DNA from: Planctomycetota bacterium
GTDB lineage: Bacteria > Planctomycetota > SZUA-567
Length of the DNA stretch: 47,019 nt
NCBI GenBank assembly: GCA_031270685.1
Contig: JAISXA010000070.1
Span: 1-47,019, forward strand
Direction: 5' to 3'
Every line of letters begins with the position of its first letter. Position 1 is the first letter of the stretch. The translations under genes and the position numbers were made by a program. The notes under the pieces were generated by a model. That model was not told the origin of the DNA. It saw only the letters and a program-made list of their open reading frames with translations, and searched no databases. Positions 8,271 to 17,120 of the stretch are shown here, piece after piece.

Positions 8271-10331
8271 ATGGCTTCTAAAAAAGAACACAAACGGCGG
8301 GAGATCGCGAAAACGAGAAGAGCGCGCCTTTCCCGTTCCGGCAGAAGCTCGGCGATTCGCAAGCCGACTTCCCCTTCCGAGGACGCGGTCGATGCCGGCG
8401 ATAGTTCCGTCTCAATTCCGTTGGTTCGAGAAGGCGACGAAATGCCCGAAGCTCGCGCGTCGGGAACAAGCGTAACCGGGGATGGCGCCGGGGAATCTTC
8501 ATCCGCGTCGGATGCGGTCCCCGAGGGGGTCGACTCCCGATCCGGTGAAGGTCCGGTTCAGGAGGTTGAGCCGTACCCGCAGGCGGCTTACATTCCTCCT
8601 CCGCCCCTGGAAATCGACGCCGGATATCTGGAAGGCGCTCCCAGCCTGGATTACGCAGGCGGAGGTGCGCCCGCCGACCATGCTCCCGACCCGTCCGCGC
8701 AGGACCCGGGAGTTTTCGGCACGGTGCGGGCCATTAAGCCCGTCGCCTGCGAAGAGGACCAGGCGGCCGCGGTGGCGGCGGAATTTTTCGAGGACGACGA
8801 CGACGACGGCGAATGGTCAATGCCGGAATTCCATACGACCCGCGTTCTTCCAAGGGAGAAAAGAATGTACATCGTCATGATCACTCCCGAGGTCGCCCCG
8901 ACGGCGAAGGTGGGGGGGTTGGGCGATGTCGTTCAAGGGCTTGGGCGGGAACTCATGAATCGGGGTCATGCGGTGGAGATCGTTGCGCCCATGTACTCCT
9001 GCATGCGCTACGATACGATTCACGATCTTCATGAAGCCCACGCGGAGTTGTGGAGCCCGCGTTTCGACCGGTGGCAGGCGGAGAAAGTGTATCAAGGGTG
9101 GGTGGAGGGGTTGAAATGCGACTTCATCACCGGAGGCATTTACACCAATCGGCCGTCGATTTACGGTTTTGACGACGACCTCTACCGCTTCGCGTTTTTC
9201 TGCCGCCAGGCGCTGGAATTCCTGTTCAAGACCGGCCGCCGTCCCGACATCATCCACTGCCACGATTGGACCACCGGCCTGGTCCCGGCCATGCTTTGGG
9301 ATATATACGAAAAGTTGGGCTGGAACAATTCGCGCGTCGTCTACACCATCCATAACAACGAATGCCAGGGGTTGTGCGATTTCGGCGATAAGCTTTTGGG
9401 CATGGTCGGCCTCGATATCCGCAATTATCTGCGCCCCGATCGGATGCAGGACGACAGCCGCCCCAATTGCATCAACATGATGAAGGCGGGAATCGTACAT
9501 TCGAATTTCGTCACCACCGTCAGTCCGACCTATGCCGGCGAACTCAAGACGGTGGTCGGCGGACGCGGCCTTCAGAATACCATCACCAGGAACGCCGCGA
9601 AGGTGGGCGGGGTGCTCAACGGGCTCGATTACGAGGCCTGGAACCCGCAGACCGATTCCAAACTGGCGGCGCGTTACTCCATCGGCGACGACTTTTTCGG
9701 AAAATACAGGAATAAAACCGCGCTCCGCGAGTGGCTCGGACTTTGGGAATCGTGGAAACCGATCGTTTCGGTGGTTACCAGACTTACCCATCAGAAGGGC
9801 CTGGACCTGATCAAGCGCGCCATCTTTTCCTCGATCGAGGAACAGGCGCAGTTCGTGCTTCTCGGGAGCGCGCCCGATCCCAAGGTAAACGCCGATTTCC
9901 TTCGCCTGCAGAACGGACTCAAGGACAACCACGACGTCAATCTATATATTGGCTATCATGAGGACTTGTCCCGCCTCATATACGCCGGCAGCGACATTTT
10001 CCTGGTGCCGAGCCTTTACGAGCCGTGCGGCCTGACCCAGATGATCGCTCTCCGCTACGGCACGGTGCCGGTGGTTCGCGAAACCGGGGGATTGGTGGAT
10101 ACGGTGTTCGATCTCGAGAATTCCGGCAAGGGCTTGAACAACGCGAACGGGTTCACCTTCCGCGACCCAACGCCGGAAAGCCTGGATTACGGCCTGAAAC
10201 GCGCGATCCGGCTGTGGTTCGACAATCCGCCCGCGTTCAACCGCCTGGCCCGGAACGGCATGCGCTACAACTATTCGTGGAAGAATCCGGCAAAGGATTA
10301 CGAGAACATATACAACTACATCAAGGCATGA
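8271..10331 (+). CDS. glgA: Glycogen synthase (GT5) with long low-complexity N-terminal extension
   Basis: From residue 199 (MYIVMITPEVAPTAKVGGLGDV) this is a full-length GT5 glycogen/starch synthase, which adds glucose from ADP-glucose (or UDP-glucose) to alpha-1,4-glucan. The conserved KxGGL lysine is Lys213. The C-terminal nucleotide-sugar motif PSLYEPCGLTQMIALRYGTVPVVRETGGLVDTV is intact. Residues 1-198 are atypical: a basic stretch (MASKKEHKRREIAKTRRAR), then Pro/Ser/Glu-rich sequence ending in an acidic run (EDDDDD). The start at 8271 is chosen because anything further upstream lies in repeat B1. An internal ATG at 8865 has AAGGGAG six bases upstream and would give a standard 488-residue enzyme, so two forms are possible. 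Its partner is probably the GH57 enzyme upstream. Confidence 0.95.
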   Translation: MASKKEHKRREIAKTRRARLSRSGRSSAIRKPTSPSEDAVDAGDSSVSIPLVREGDEMPEARASGTSVTGDGAGESSSASDAVPEGVDSRSGEGPVQEVEPYPQAAYIPPPPLEIDAGYLEGAPSLDYAGGGAPADHAPDPSAQDPGVFGTVRAIKPVACEEDQAAAVAAEFFEDDDDDGEWSMPEFHTTRVLPREKRMYIVMITPEVAPTAKVGGLGDVVQGLGRELMNRGHAVEIVAPMYSCMRYDTIHDLHEAHAELWSPRFDRWQAEKVYQGWVEGLKCDFITGGIYTNRPSIYGFDDDLYRFAFFCRQALEFLFKTGRRPDIIHCHDWTTGLVPAMLWDIYEKLGWNNSRVVYTIHNNECQGLCDFGDKLLGMVGLDIRNYLRPDRMQDDSRPNCINMMKAGIVHSNFVTTVSPTYAGELKTVVGGRGLQNTITRNAAKVGGVLNGLDYEAWNPQTDSKLAARYSIGDDFFGKYRNKTALREWLGLWESWKPIVSVVTRLTHQKGLDLIKRAIFSSIEEQAQFVLLGSAPDPKVNADFLRLQNGLKDNHDVNLYIGYHEDLSRLIYAGSDIFLVPSLYEPCGLTQMIALRYGTVPVVRETGGLVDTVFDLENSGKGLNNANGFTFRDPTPESLDYGLKRAIRLWFDNPPAFNRLARNGMRYNYSWKNPAKDYENIYNYIKA
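8852..8867 (+). promoter_or_regulatory. Internal ribosome binding site and ATG inside glgA
   Basis: AAGGGAG (8852-8858) lies six bases before ATG 8865, in frame with glgA, exactly at the point where homology to ordinary glycogen synthases begins. It is stronger than the site before ATG 8271. It may be the main start, or it may give a second, shorter product. Confidence 0.55.
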
Positions 10332-10371
10332 CTGTTGGACAGCCGCGCATGAACGCCAAAAAGGTGCTGAC

Positions 10372-11484
10372 ATGTCGGTAACGCTCGAGGATTTGTTGCG
10401 CACGCTGGCCGCCAATCGCGGTTCGGACCTGCATATCACGGCCGGGAGCCCTCCCCGGATACGCATGAACGGCGTGCTGCGTCCACTCGATCTTCCTCCG
10501 CTTTCGCCCGAGGAGTCGCAAAAGCTCATTTATGCGATTCTCAACTCCGACCAGATCGCCCGTTTCGAGCGGGAGAAGGAACTTGACACCGCATTCGGCC
10601 TCTCCGGCGTCGGGCGATTCAGGGTGAACGTGTTCTACCAACGCAGCGCGGTGGGAGCCACATTGCGCACCATCCCCTTCGAAATCGCGAATTTCAAAAA
10701 GCTGGGCCTTCCGAACCAGATTTTCGAACGCCTGTGCGCCCTTCCCAAGGGACTGGTCCTCGTCACCGGCGCCACCGGATCGGGAAAATCCACAACGCTT
10801 GCCGCCATGGTGGATTATATCAATTCGAACGAGGACGGCCATATCGTCACCATCGAGGATCCGATCGAATTCCTGCACCGCAACAAGCGCTGTCTGGTGA
10901 ACCAGCGCGAGGTGGGACCGGACACGCATAACTTTCAGGCCGCCCTCAAGCATGTTTTGCGCCAGGATCCCGATACCGTTCTCATCGGCGAGATGCGGGA
11001 CATGGAGACGGTGCAGCTCGGCCTGGAATTGGCGGAGACGGGACACCTGACGCTGGCGACGCTGCACACCTCCGACGCGGTGCAGACCATCAACCGCGTC
11101 ATCGACGTTTTTCCGCATGGCCAACAGGCGCAGGTCAGAACCCAATTGTCCTTCGTGCTCGAGGGGGTCATTTCGCAGCAGCTTCTCAAGACGGCCAACG
11201 GCGCCGGACGCGTGGCGGCGTTGGAGATTCTCATTCCCACGCCCGGCATCCGCGCCAACATCCGCGACGACAAGATTCACCAGATCTATTCGGCCATCCA
11301 GACCGGCGCCAGGGAAGGCATGGTGACCATGAACACCTCCCTTCTCCAACTGGTTCGGGATGGGAAGATCACTGAACAGACGGCGTTGGGCAATACAAGC
11401 CGCCTGGACGAAATGGCCGAACTCATCGAGGTCATGAACCATCAATCTCGGGGCGGGCGGACAGTGTCCGCCCGCGGCAGGTGA
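10372..11484 (+). CDS. pilT: Type IV pilus retraction ATPase PilT
   Basis: The 370-residue protein is a hexameric AAA-like motor that depolymerises type IV pili at the inner membrane. It has the PilT N-terminal domain (LEDLLRTLAANRGSDLHITAGSPP, residues 5-28). Walker A is GATGSGKSTT (near 136-145). The Asp box IVTIEDPIEF, Walker B VLIGEMRD, and the His box LATLHTSDA with Thr/His residues are all present. The AIRNLI-type C-terminal motif is not obvious: the tail reads GGRTVSARGR. pilC follows after 20 bases. No pilB or pilin gene is in the window. An 11-bp-arm palindrome (11453-11475) lies inside the last codons. Confidence 0.96.
   Translation: MSVTLEDLLRTLAANRGSDLHITAGSPPRIRMNGVLRPLDLPPLSPEESQKLIYAILNSDQIARFEREKELDTAFGLSGVGRFRVNVFYQRSAVGATLRTIPFEIANFKKLGLPNQIFERLCALPKGLVLVTGATGSGKSTTLAAMVDYINSNEDGHIVTIEDPIEFLHRNKRCLVNQREVGPDTHNFQAALKHVLRQDPDTVLIGEMRDMETVQLGLELAETGHLTLATLHTSDAVQTINRVIDVFPHGQQAQVRTQLSFVLEGVISQQLLKTANGAGRVAALEILIPTPGIRANIRDDKIHQIYSAIQTGAREGMVTMNTSLLQLVRDGKITEQTALGNTSRLDEMAELIEVMNHQSRGGRTVSARGR
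11453..11475. repeat. Perfect odd palindrome inside the 3' end of pilT
   Basis: GCGGGCGGACA (11453-11463) and TGTCCGCCCGC (11465-11475) are exact complements around a single base. It lies in coding sequence 30 bases before the pilC start. The hairpin would have a very tight loop in RNA, and no T-run follows, so it is not a standard terminator. A DNA-binding dyad is possible. Confidence 0.5.
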
Positions 11485-11504
11485 CGTCATAGACAGGAGA
11501 CAAT

Positions 11505-12731
11505 GTGGCTAAATTCAAATACGTAGCCAGGGACTCGTCGGGTTCGAAGGTGGAGGACGTCATCGAGGCGGCCAATCAGGCGGCAGCAGTGCAGGCGTTG
11601 CGGCGCGGCCGCATGACGGTCCTTTCCATCGCCCCGGCGAAGAAAAGCGTCCTCGATTTCAATATCCAGTTCGGCAAACCCAAGCCGCGCGCCAAGTTGG
11701 CAGATCTGGTGATCTTCACCCGCCAGTTCTCGACCATGGTCGAAGCCGGTTTGTCGGTGGTGGAAATACTTGATATTTTACACGAGCAGGCGGATGATCC
11801 CGGCTTCAAGATAGTTATCGACAGCGTCAAGTCGGACGTGCGCGCCGGCAGCGACCTTTCGACCGCGTTGGCCAAATTTCCCAAAGCGTTTTCGTCCCTC
11901 TTCATCAATCTCATTCGCGCCGGGGAACGCTCCGGCGAGTTGGACGTCATTCTCAGGCGGCTTGCCGGCTACCTTGAAAAGAGCGAATCGCTCAAGCGCA
12001 AAATCAAGTCGGCCATGATGTATCCTATCATCTCGATCGGCATGGTATTGGTCATTACCGCCGGGCTGCTCATATTCATCGTGCCCCAGTTCGTGGACAT
12101 ATTCGAAAAGATGGGCGCGGAGCTCCCGCTGCCGACCAGAATCGTCATCTTCATATCGAACAGCCTGACATCGTTCTGGTACGTTTGGTTGGTCGCCATC
12201 GCCGGCGTCGGCGCATTTATTGTTTTATCCAGAAAAACCGCGCGTGGCAGGTATTTGTGGGACAAGGCGTTCATCACCATGCCCATTTTCGGCGAATTGG
12301 TGCAGAAAGTCGCTCTTTCCCGTTTCGCGCGGACCTTCTCCACCATGCTCCAGTCCGGGGTGCCGATGCTCGAATCCCTGGAGATCGTGGCCGCCACCGC
12401 CGGCAACGGCGTCGTCGAGGAGGCGGTTCTCGCCTCGCGGGAAGCGGTGCGGCAGGGCGAACCGCTGGCCGCGCCTCTTGGCGACGCAGCGGTGTTTCCC
12501 CCGATGGTGGTGCGAATGATCCAGGTCGGCGAGCGCACCGGCGCGCTTGAATCGCTGCTGGAAAAGGTGGCCGATTTTTACGACGAACAGGTCGACGCGG
12601 CGGTCGAATCGCTCACTTCCATCATCGAACCGGTGATGATCGTCGTCATGGGCGTTTTGGTGGGCGGCATCGTCATCGCCATTTTCGTGCCTATTTTCGA
12701 GATGCAGCAGTCCGTCGGCAGACGGCGGTAA
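11505..12731 (+). CDS. pilC: Type IV pilus inner-membrane platform protein PilC
   Basis: The 408-residue protein contains two GspF/T2SF domains (about 70-195 and 270-395), each with the 'F.RQ...M..AG' type start: TRQFSTMVEAGLSVVEIL, and FARTFSTMLQSGVPMLESL in the second. Three membrane segments are visible (about 170-192, 218-240 and 375-400). PilC is the inner-membrane platform on which PilT and PilB act. Translation starts at GTG 11505 with CAGGAGA six bases upstream; an ATG two bases earlier is out of frame. It is directly downstream of pilT and is probably coupled with it. A hairpin at 12871-12891 probably ends the pilT-pilC unit. Confidence 0.95.
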   Translation: MAKFKYVARDSSGSKVEDVIEAANQAAAVQALRRGRMTVLSIAPAKKSVLDFNIQFGKPKPRAKLADLVIFTRQFSTMVEAGLSVVEILDILHEQADDPGFKIVIDSVKSDVRAGSDLSTALAKFPKAFSSLFINLIRAGERSGELDVILRRLAGYLEKSESLKRKIKSAMMYPIISIGMVLVITAGLLIFIVPQFVDIFEKMGAELPLPTRIVIFISNSLTSFWYVWLVAIAGVGAFIVLSRKTARGRYLWDKAFITMPIFGELVQKVALSRFARTFSTMLQSGVPMLESLEIVAATAGNGVVEEAVLASREAVRQGEPLAAPLGDAAVFPPMVVRMIQVGERTGALESLLEKVADFYDEQVDAAVESLTSIIEPVMIVVMGVLVGGIVIAIFVPIFEMQQSVGRRR

Positions 12732-12870
12732 AAGCGGCGCCGCAATAGGCGCGGATATCCGGCGTCCGGTTCGGCGCCCGCGGCGGGAAGTCCGCCATCC
12801 GTATCCGGCCGCGGTTTTGGCGGAGAGTGCGAAGAGTCGCCGCGGCGGGCGGAAGGACATGGGGAAAACC

Positions 12871-12891
12871 GGTCCGCACCAGGTGCGGACC
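12871..12891 (+). terminator. Hairpin after pilC, probable terminator
   Basis: GGTCCGCACC (12871-12880) is complementary to GGTGCGGACC (12882-12891), giving a strong stem with a very short loop, followed by GTTTGCTT. The T-run is weak, so termination efficiency is uncertain. The 140 bases between pilC and this hairpin are GC-rich and hold nothing else that I recognise. Confidence 0.5.
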
Positions 12892-12944
12892 GTTTGCTTG
12901 AAAAGCCAACCGGTTTGTCCGGCCGCAAGCGATTGGAATTCGAA

Positions 12945-14666
12945 ATGGTCTCTTCATATCAAAGACTTTTCGGCAAAATTCTGAAATTCCGCGCGCTGGT
13001 GGTGGTTCGCTCCCTTCTTTACCTGACCGCCATCGGGTTCATATTCCAGCACCTTTATTCATACGGCGACAACGACCTCTACGCGCCCCATGCGGTGGTG
13101 GCGGTCCTGGCGCTGTTGTTCGTCGTCAATATATTGCTGATCCCGTTCATGGCCGACGCCAAGCGGACGAACGCGCTGGTCGCGGTGTTGTTCATTTCCG
13201 ATCTTGCGGCCATCACCTGCGTCGTGCTGGCGAGCGGAGGCTTCCGCTCGATATTCATCACCTATTATCTGCTTATCCTCGTTATCGCGTCGCTGTGGCT
13301 TCCCCGCCGCTATACGGCGTTGTTCCCCTCGGCCGCGACCCTGGGGCTGGCTGTCGTCGGCGCGACGCACATGTTCGCGAACCAACAGAAACTTGGCGTG
13401 GGGTTCCTGCCCCGGGAATTCGCCGCCCTCTTGCGCGGCGTCGAACCAACCGCGGCGGTTTCGAATATGCTGTTGCTGACGCTGCTCTTTTTCGTGATCG
13501 CCTACCTCGCCGGCGTGGTTGGCGACAACCTGACGCTCGAACAGCGGCTTAATTCGGAAATTCTGGCGAACATGGGCGAAGGGGTGGCTTTTGCCGATAA
13601 TCGCGGGCGATTGCTGTACAGAAACGCCGAATTGTGCCGGCTGTTTCCCGAGCTGGACGCGGCTGTCGACCTGGACGACTTGGCTCTGGTCATGTTCGGC
13701 TCGCCTTACCGCCAATCCCCCCTGGGACGGGTTGCGTGCGGGGCGCCGGGGGAATCCTTCGTCTTCGCGATCGGGAGGAACGAGATCGCGGAACGGCCGC
13801 CGATGGAGATTCGCGCGACGCGGATATCGCCGGACGGCCGCGACAAGCGGGCGGTGCTTTTTCTCCTGGTCATTGATCTTTCGCCGCGGTTCCGTATCGC
13901 GGCGGCCGAGCGCAGCATCGAGAAGTTCTCGGCGATCTCGATGATGGCCACGGGACTTGCCCACGAGATCCGCAATCCCCTGGCATCGGTGCGGAGCGCC
14001 GTCCAGGAGCTCATGAGCGCCTATCCGGAAGACAGCGACAAACGGGTGCTCGCCGATTTGGTATTGAGCGAATCGGACCGGCTGGATGGAATCATCACGA
14101 GATTCCTGACCTTTTCGCGCGACGAACCGTTGGCGCTTTCAGTAGGTCGTCTCGGGCCGGTTTTGGAAGAGGTGCGTCACCTGCTCGAGCGGCGCGAGGA
14201 GGCCGCGGCGGTGAGAATCGCCGTCGTCATCGAGGACGATCCGGAAATCGTCTGCGACGCCAATCGCCTGAAGGAGGTGTTCCTCAATCTTGGCCTTAAC
14301 GCCGTGCAATTGGCGCGACCGGCGGATGCCTGGCTTGAAATACGGCTGCGAAGGGCAACGCTGCCTTTCGTGCAGGGCGTCGAGGTGGAATTCGCCGACA
14401 ACGGGCCGGGTGTCGATCCGGATGAATTGGGCAACGTATTCCAGCCGTTTTACTCGCGCCGCCAGGGCGGTACGGGTATGGGACTCGCGCTGGCCCGCAA
14501 ACAGGTCGAGGCTCACGGCGGGTCGATCGCGGTTAAAAACAGGGTGGGCGGTGGAGCGGTTTTCACCGTCTGGCTTCCCCTGGCGGCCGAGGATGTTCAG
14601 GATGCGCGGCAGTCGGCCAGACAAATGGTGAACCGCATTCACAGGTACAAGGATGCAGATCAATGA
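12945..14666 (+). CDS. Membrane sensor histidine kinase, PilS/NtrB-like
   Basis: The 573-residue kinase has six membrane helices in its first 190 residues, a short PAS-like region (about 205-310), a HisKA domain and an HATPase_c domain. The phosphorylated His340 lies in GLAHEIRNPLASV. The N box is NLGLNAVQLA, with G boxes FADNGPGV and GGTGMGLAL. The six-helix plus PAS layout and its place between pilTC and a sigma-54 activator fit PilS, which controls pilin transcription. A general NtrB-type role is also possible because no pilin gene is seen. ATG 12945 is preferred over an upstream TTG (12894) because the helices then start close to the N-terminus. The stop overlaps the next ATG by 4 bases (ATGA), so translation is coupled. 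Confidence 0.87.
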   Translation: MVSSYQRLFGKILKFRALVVVRSLLYLTAIGFIFQHLYSYGDNDLYAPHAVVAVLALLFVVNILLIPFMADAKRTNALVAVLFISDLAAITCVVLASGGFRSIFITYYLLILVIASLWLPRRYTALFPSAATLGLAVVGATHMFANQQKLGVGFLPREFAALLRGVEPTAAVSNMLLLTLLFFVIAYLAGVVGDNLTLEQRLNSEILANMGEGVAFADNRGRLLYRNAELCRLFPELDAAVDLDDLALVMFGSPYRQSPLGRVACGAPGESFVFAIGRNEIAERPPMEIRATRISPDGRDKRAVLFLLVIDLSPRFRIAAAERSIEKFSAISMMATGLAHEIRNPLASVRSAVQELMSAYPEDSDKRVLADLVLSESDRLDGIITRFLTFSRDEPLALSVGRLGPVLEEVRHLLERREEAAAVRIAVVIEDDPEIVCDANRLKEVFLNLGLNAVQLARPADAWLEIRLRRATLPFVQGVEVEFADNGPGVDPDELGNVFQPFYSRRQGGTGMGLALARKQVEAHGGSIAVKNRVGGGAVFTVWLPLAAEDVQDARQSARQMVNRIHRYKDADQ

Positions 14667-16063
14667 GCCGCCACTCCGGTCAGGCCACGAAGATTCTTTT
14701 CGTCGACGACGACCCCGGCTTGCGGACGGTTGTCCCGATCGCCCTCGCCAAGGACGGGCACGAGGTTGACACCGCCGGGAACGGCATGGAGGCGTTGTCC
14801 AAGTTCGACGCGGGAAAGTACGACCTGGTCATTCAGGACGTCAGGATGCCCGGCATCGACGGCCTGGAACTGCTTGCGCGCTTGAAGGAAGCGGATCCGG
14901 AAACGCCGGTGGTGATCATGACCGCGTTTTCAACCTGGGATGTCGCCGTGGCCGCGATGCGCCTGGGGGGGTTCGATTATCTTAAAAAGCCGTTCGACAA
15001 CGACGATCTTAGGAACATGGCGCGGCGCGCCATTGAATTCAGGACCGCGGCGGAGGATAAGGAGGGAGACGGCGGGGCGGTTCGTTTCATCGGTTCGAGC
15101 CCGGCGGTGAAGGAAATCCTCGACTTGGTCCGCAGGGTCGCGCCCACCGACAGCACCGTGGTGATCGAGGGCGAAAGCGGCACCGGCAAGGAGCTGGTCG
15201 CCGGTCTGCTCCACGCGCAGTCGCCGCGGCGATCCGGCCCGTTCATCGCCGTAAACTGCGGCGGTTTTTCCGAGACGCTTTTGGAAAGCGAGCTGTTCGG
15301 TCATATTCGCGGTTCGTTCACCGGCGCCGTGGCGGACAAACGCGGCCTCATGGAACTGGCCAACGGAGGCACCTTTTTCCTCGACGAGGTCGGGGAAACG
15401 TCCCTGTCCACCCAGGTCCGTCTGTTGCGGGCGCTCGAGACGCGCACCTTCGTGCCGGTGGGCGGCGAAAAGCCGCTCAAGACCGACGCCCGTTTCGTCA
15501 CCGCCACCAACCGCGATCTCCGCGAAATGATGGAAGCCGGGTCGTTTCGGCACGACCTGTATTATCGGCTCAACGTCATTCCCATCCGCATACCGCCGCT
15601 TCGCGAGCGGCGGGACGACATCCCGCTTCTCGCCGGGCATTTTCTCGCCACTTACTCGCAACGCTTCCACAAGGATCTCAAGGGGTTCGATTCCAGGGCG
15701 ATGGAAGCCCTGATGCGCCACAGTTGGCCGGGAAACGTCCGCGAACTGCAAAACGTCGTGCAGCGCGCCGTGTCGCTGGCCGAGGTGGATTCGGTTGGCG
15801 TGGAGCATATAGCCCCATTTTGGAAGATGGAAGCGGAATCGTTGGCCTCGGCTCCCGAGGCGGGTTCCGGCGCCGTCCGGGCGATCCCGGAGCTTCCCGA
15901 TGCCGGATTCGATTTGGAAAAAACCCTTCAGGACATCGAGTCGGAGTTGGTCAGGGAAGCGCTTGAGAAAACGGGATTCAACCTGACCAAGGCGGCGGAA
16001 CTGCTTGGCATAAGCTTCCGGTCGATCAGGTACAAGGTCAAGAAACTCGGCCTTGAGTATTGA
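14663..16063 (+). CDS. Sigma-54-dependent response regulator, PilR/NtrC-like
   Basis: The 466-residue activator has a receiver domain (8-125, phospho-acceptor Asp59 in IQDVRMPG, Lys109 in YLKKPF), an AAA+ domain and a Fis-type helix-turn-helix (about 430-464). Walker A is GESGTGKE (170-177) and Walker B FFLDE (238-242). The sigma-54 contact loop reads GSFTGA (217-222) instead of the usual GAFTGA. It overlaps the kinase gene by 4 bases and is almost certainly its partner. PilR-like control of pilus genes is inferred from the adjacent pilTC. It ends with a TGA that overlaps the first possible start (TTG 16060) of the RluA-like gene, so the three genes form one operon. Confidence 0.93.
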   Translation: MSRHSGQATKILFVDDDPGLRTVVPIALAKDGHEVDTAGNGMEALSKFDAGKYDLVIQDVRMPGIDGLELLARLKEADPETPVVIMTAFSTWDVAVAAMRLGGFDYLKKPFDNDDLRNMARRAIEFRTAAEDKEGDGGAVRFIGSSPAVKEILDLVRRVAPTDSTVVIEGESGTGKELVAGLLHAQSPRRSGPFIAVNCGGFSETLLESELFGHIRGSFTGAVADKRGLMELANGGTFFLDEVGETSLSTQVRLLRALETRTFVPVGGEKPLKTDARFVTATNRDLREMMEAGSFRHDLYYRLNVIPIRIPPLRERRDDIPLLAGHFLATYSQRFHKDLKGFDSRAMEALMRHSWPGNVRELQNVVQRAVSLAEVDSVGVEHIAPFWKMEAESLASAPEAGSGAVRAIPELPDAGFDLEKTLQDIESELVREALEKTGFNLTKAAELLGISFRSIRYKVKKLGLEY

Positions 16064-16065
16064 GG

Positions 16066-16950
16066 ATGCCCATGCCCGGATTCACCGCTTGCCATGACGG
16101 CAGGTTGATCGACCTGCTCCGCGAAGCCTATCCCGACTGGAGACCTTCGACGCTCAAGGCGCGGTTGCGCGGCGGGTTGGTGACGGTGGGCGGCGTGACC
16201 CGGCGTTCCGGCGCCATGGAGGTGTCGGCCGGCGACGAGGTGGAGGTGGCGAACCGGGACCGGGGCGGACCGCTGCCGAGGAGGCTTGGCGAACCGCCGC
16301 TGCCGGTGCTGTATTACGACCGGCACCTGGTTGCCGTCGATAAGCCCTCCGGTCTGCTGTCGGTGGCGAGCGGGCGCGAAAAACGCGAGACGGCGATCCG
16401 GTTCATGCGCGACTGGCTCGGCATGGCGTGTCCGGAGGATCGCGACGCTTTGCATGCCGCGCATCGCCTCGACCGTGACGCGTCCGGAGTGCTTCTTTTT
16501 GCGCGCTCCCTGTCGCTCAAGCGGAAATTGGCATCCGAATGGCATTCCTTCGTCAAGGAGTACGTCGCTCTGGTGGACGGAGTCCCGAAACTGCCCGAGG
16601 GCCGGATCGACCTGCCGCTTTGGGAGGACAAGGGGTTGTTCGTCCGCGTTGACGAAAGGGGCGGCGGCAAGCCGGCGGAAACCTTTTACCAGACTCTCGC
16701 GAGCCGGAAGGGGCGTTCACTGCTGGCGGTTCGGCTGGGAACCGGCCGCAAGCATCAGATCCGCGTTCACCTCGCCGCCATCGGTTGCCCCGTTGCGGGA
16801 GATTCGCGTTACGGCAAAAGCCGCGCTCCCCGTCTCGCGCTGCATGCGGCGCGCCTGACGCTGGCGCATCCGGTTGACGGAGCGAAACTGCTTATCGAGT
16901 CGCCCGCGCCGGCTTTTTTCCGCCGGGGGCTGGACCAGGGGAAGGCGTGA
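16066..16950 (+). CDS. RluA-family RNA pseudouridine synthase
   Basis: The 294-residue enzyme has an N-terminal S4-like RNA-binding domain (about 10-65) and the RluA catalytic domain. Uridine isomerisation in rRNA or tRNA depends on the Asp in HRLD; here it is Asp136 in HRLDRDASG (133-141). The usual HRLDRxTSG Thr is Ala. Other family marks are VAVDKPSGLLS (89-99), KEYVALVDG and TGRKHQIRVHLAAIGCPVAGDSRYG. The exact target (RluC, RluD or RluA type) cannot be told. ATG 16066 is chosen over TTG 16060 and ATG 16072. The gene starts 2 bases after the upstream stop and probably belongs to that operon by position only. Confidence 0.92.
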   Translation: MPMPGFTACHDGRLIDLLREAYPDWRPSTLKARLRGGLVTVGGVTRRSGAMEVSAGDEVEVANRDRGGPLPRRLGEPPLPVLYYDRHLVAVDKPSGLLSVASGREKRETAIRFMRDWLGMACPEDRDALHAAHRLDRDASGVLLFARSLSLKRKLASEWHSFVKEYVALVDGVPKLPEGRIDLPLWEDKGLFVRVDERGGGKPAETFYQTLASRKGRSLLAVRLGTGRKHQIRVHLAAIGCPVAGDSRYGKSRAPRLALHAARLTLAHPVDGAKLLIESPAPAFFRRGLDQGKA

Positions 16951-16981
16951 CCGTATTCATCCCCGCCGTCCGGGAACTTTT

Positions 16982-17025
16982 CACCCCGGCCGCGCGAGGC
17001 GGGGGGGGTGTCCATTCCTTTTTTT
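16982..17025 (+). terminator. Possible terminator between the RluA-like gene and speA
   Basis: CACCCC (16982-16987) can pair with GGGGTG (17005-17010), and the sequence between them is also self-complementary and GC-rich. A run of seven Ts (17019-17025) follows after an 8-base gap. The gap makes this a weak example. Confidence 0.3.
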
Positions 17026-17120
17026 GTCTTGCATTGTCTCCCGCTCCGGTTAGGTTACGTGTTCGGCGCCGGATCCGCGCCCTTGCGGGAGCGGATGTTG
17101 TTTTTGATCCTGGAGACGCG

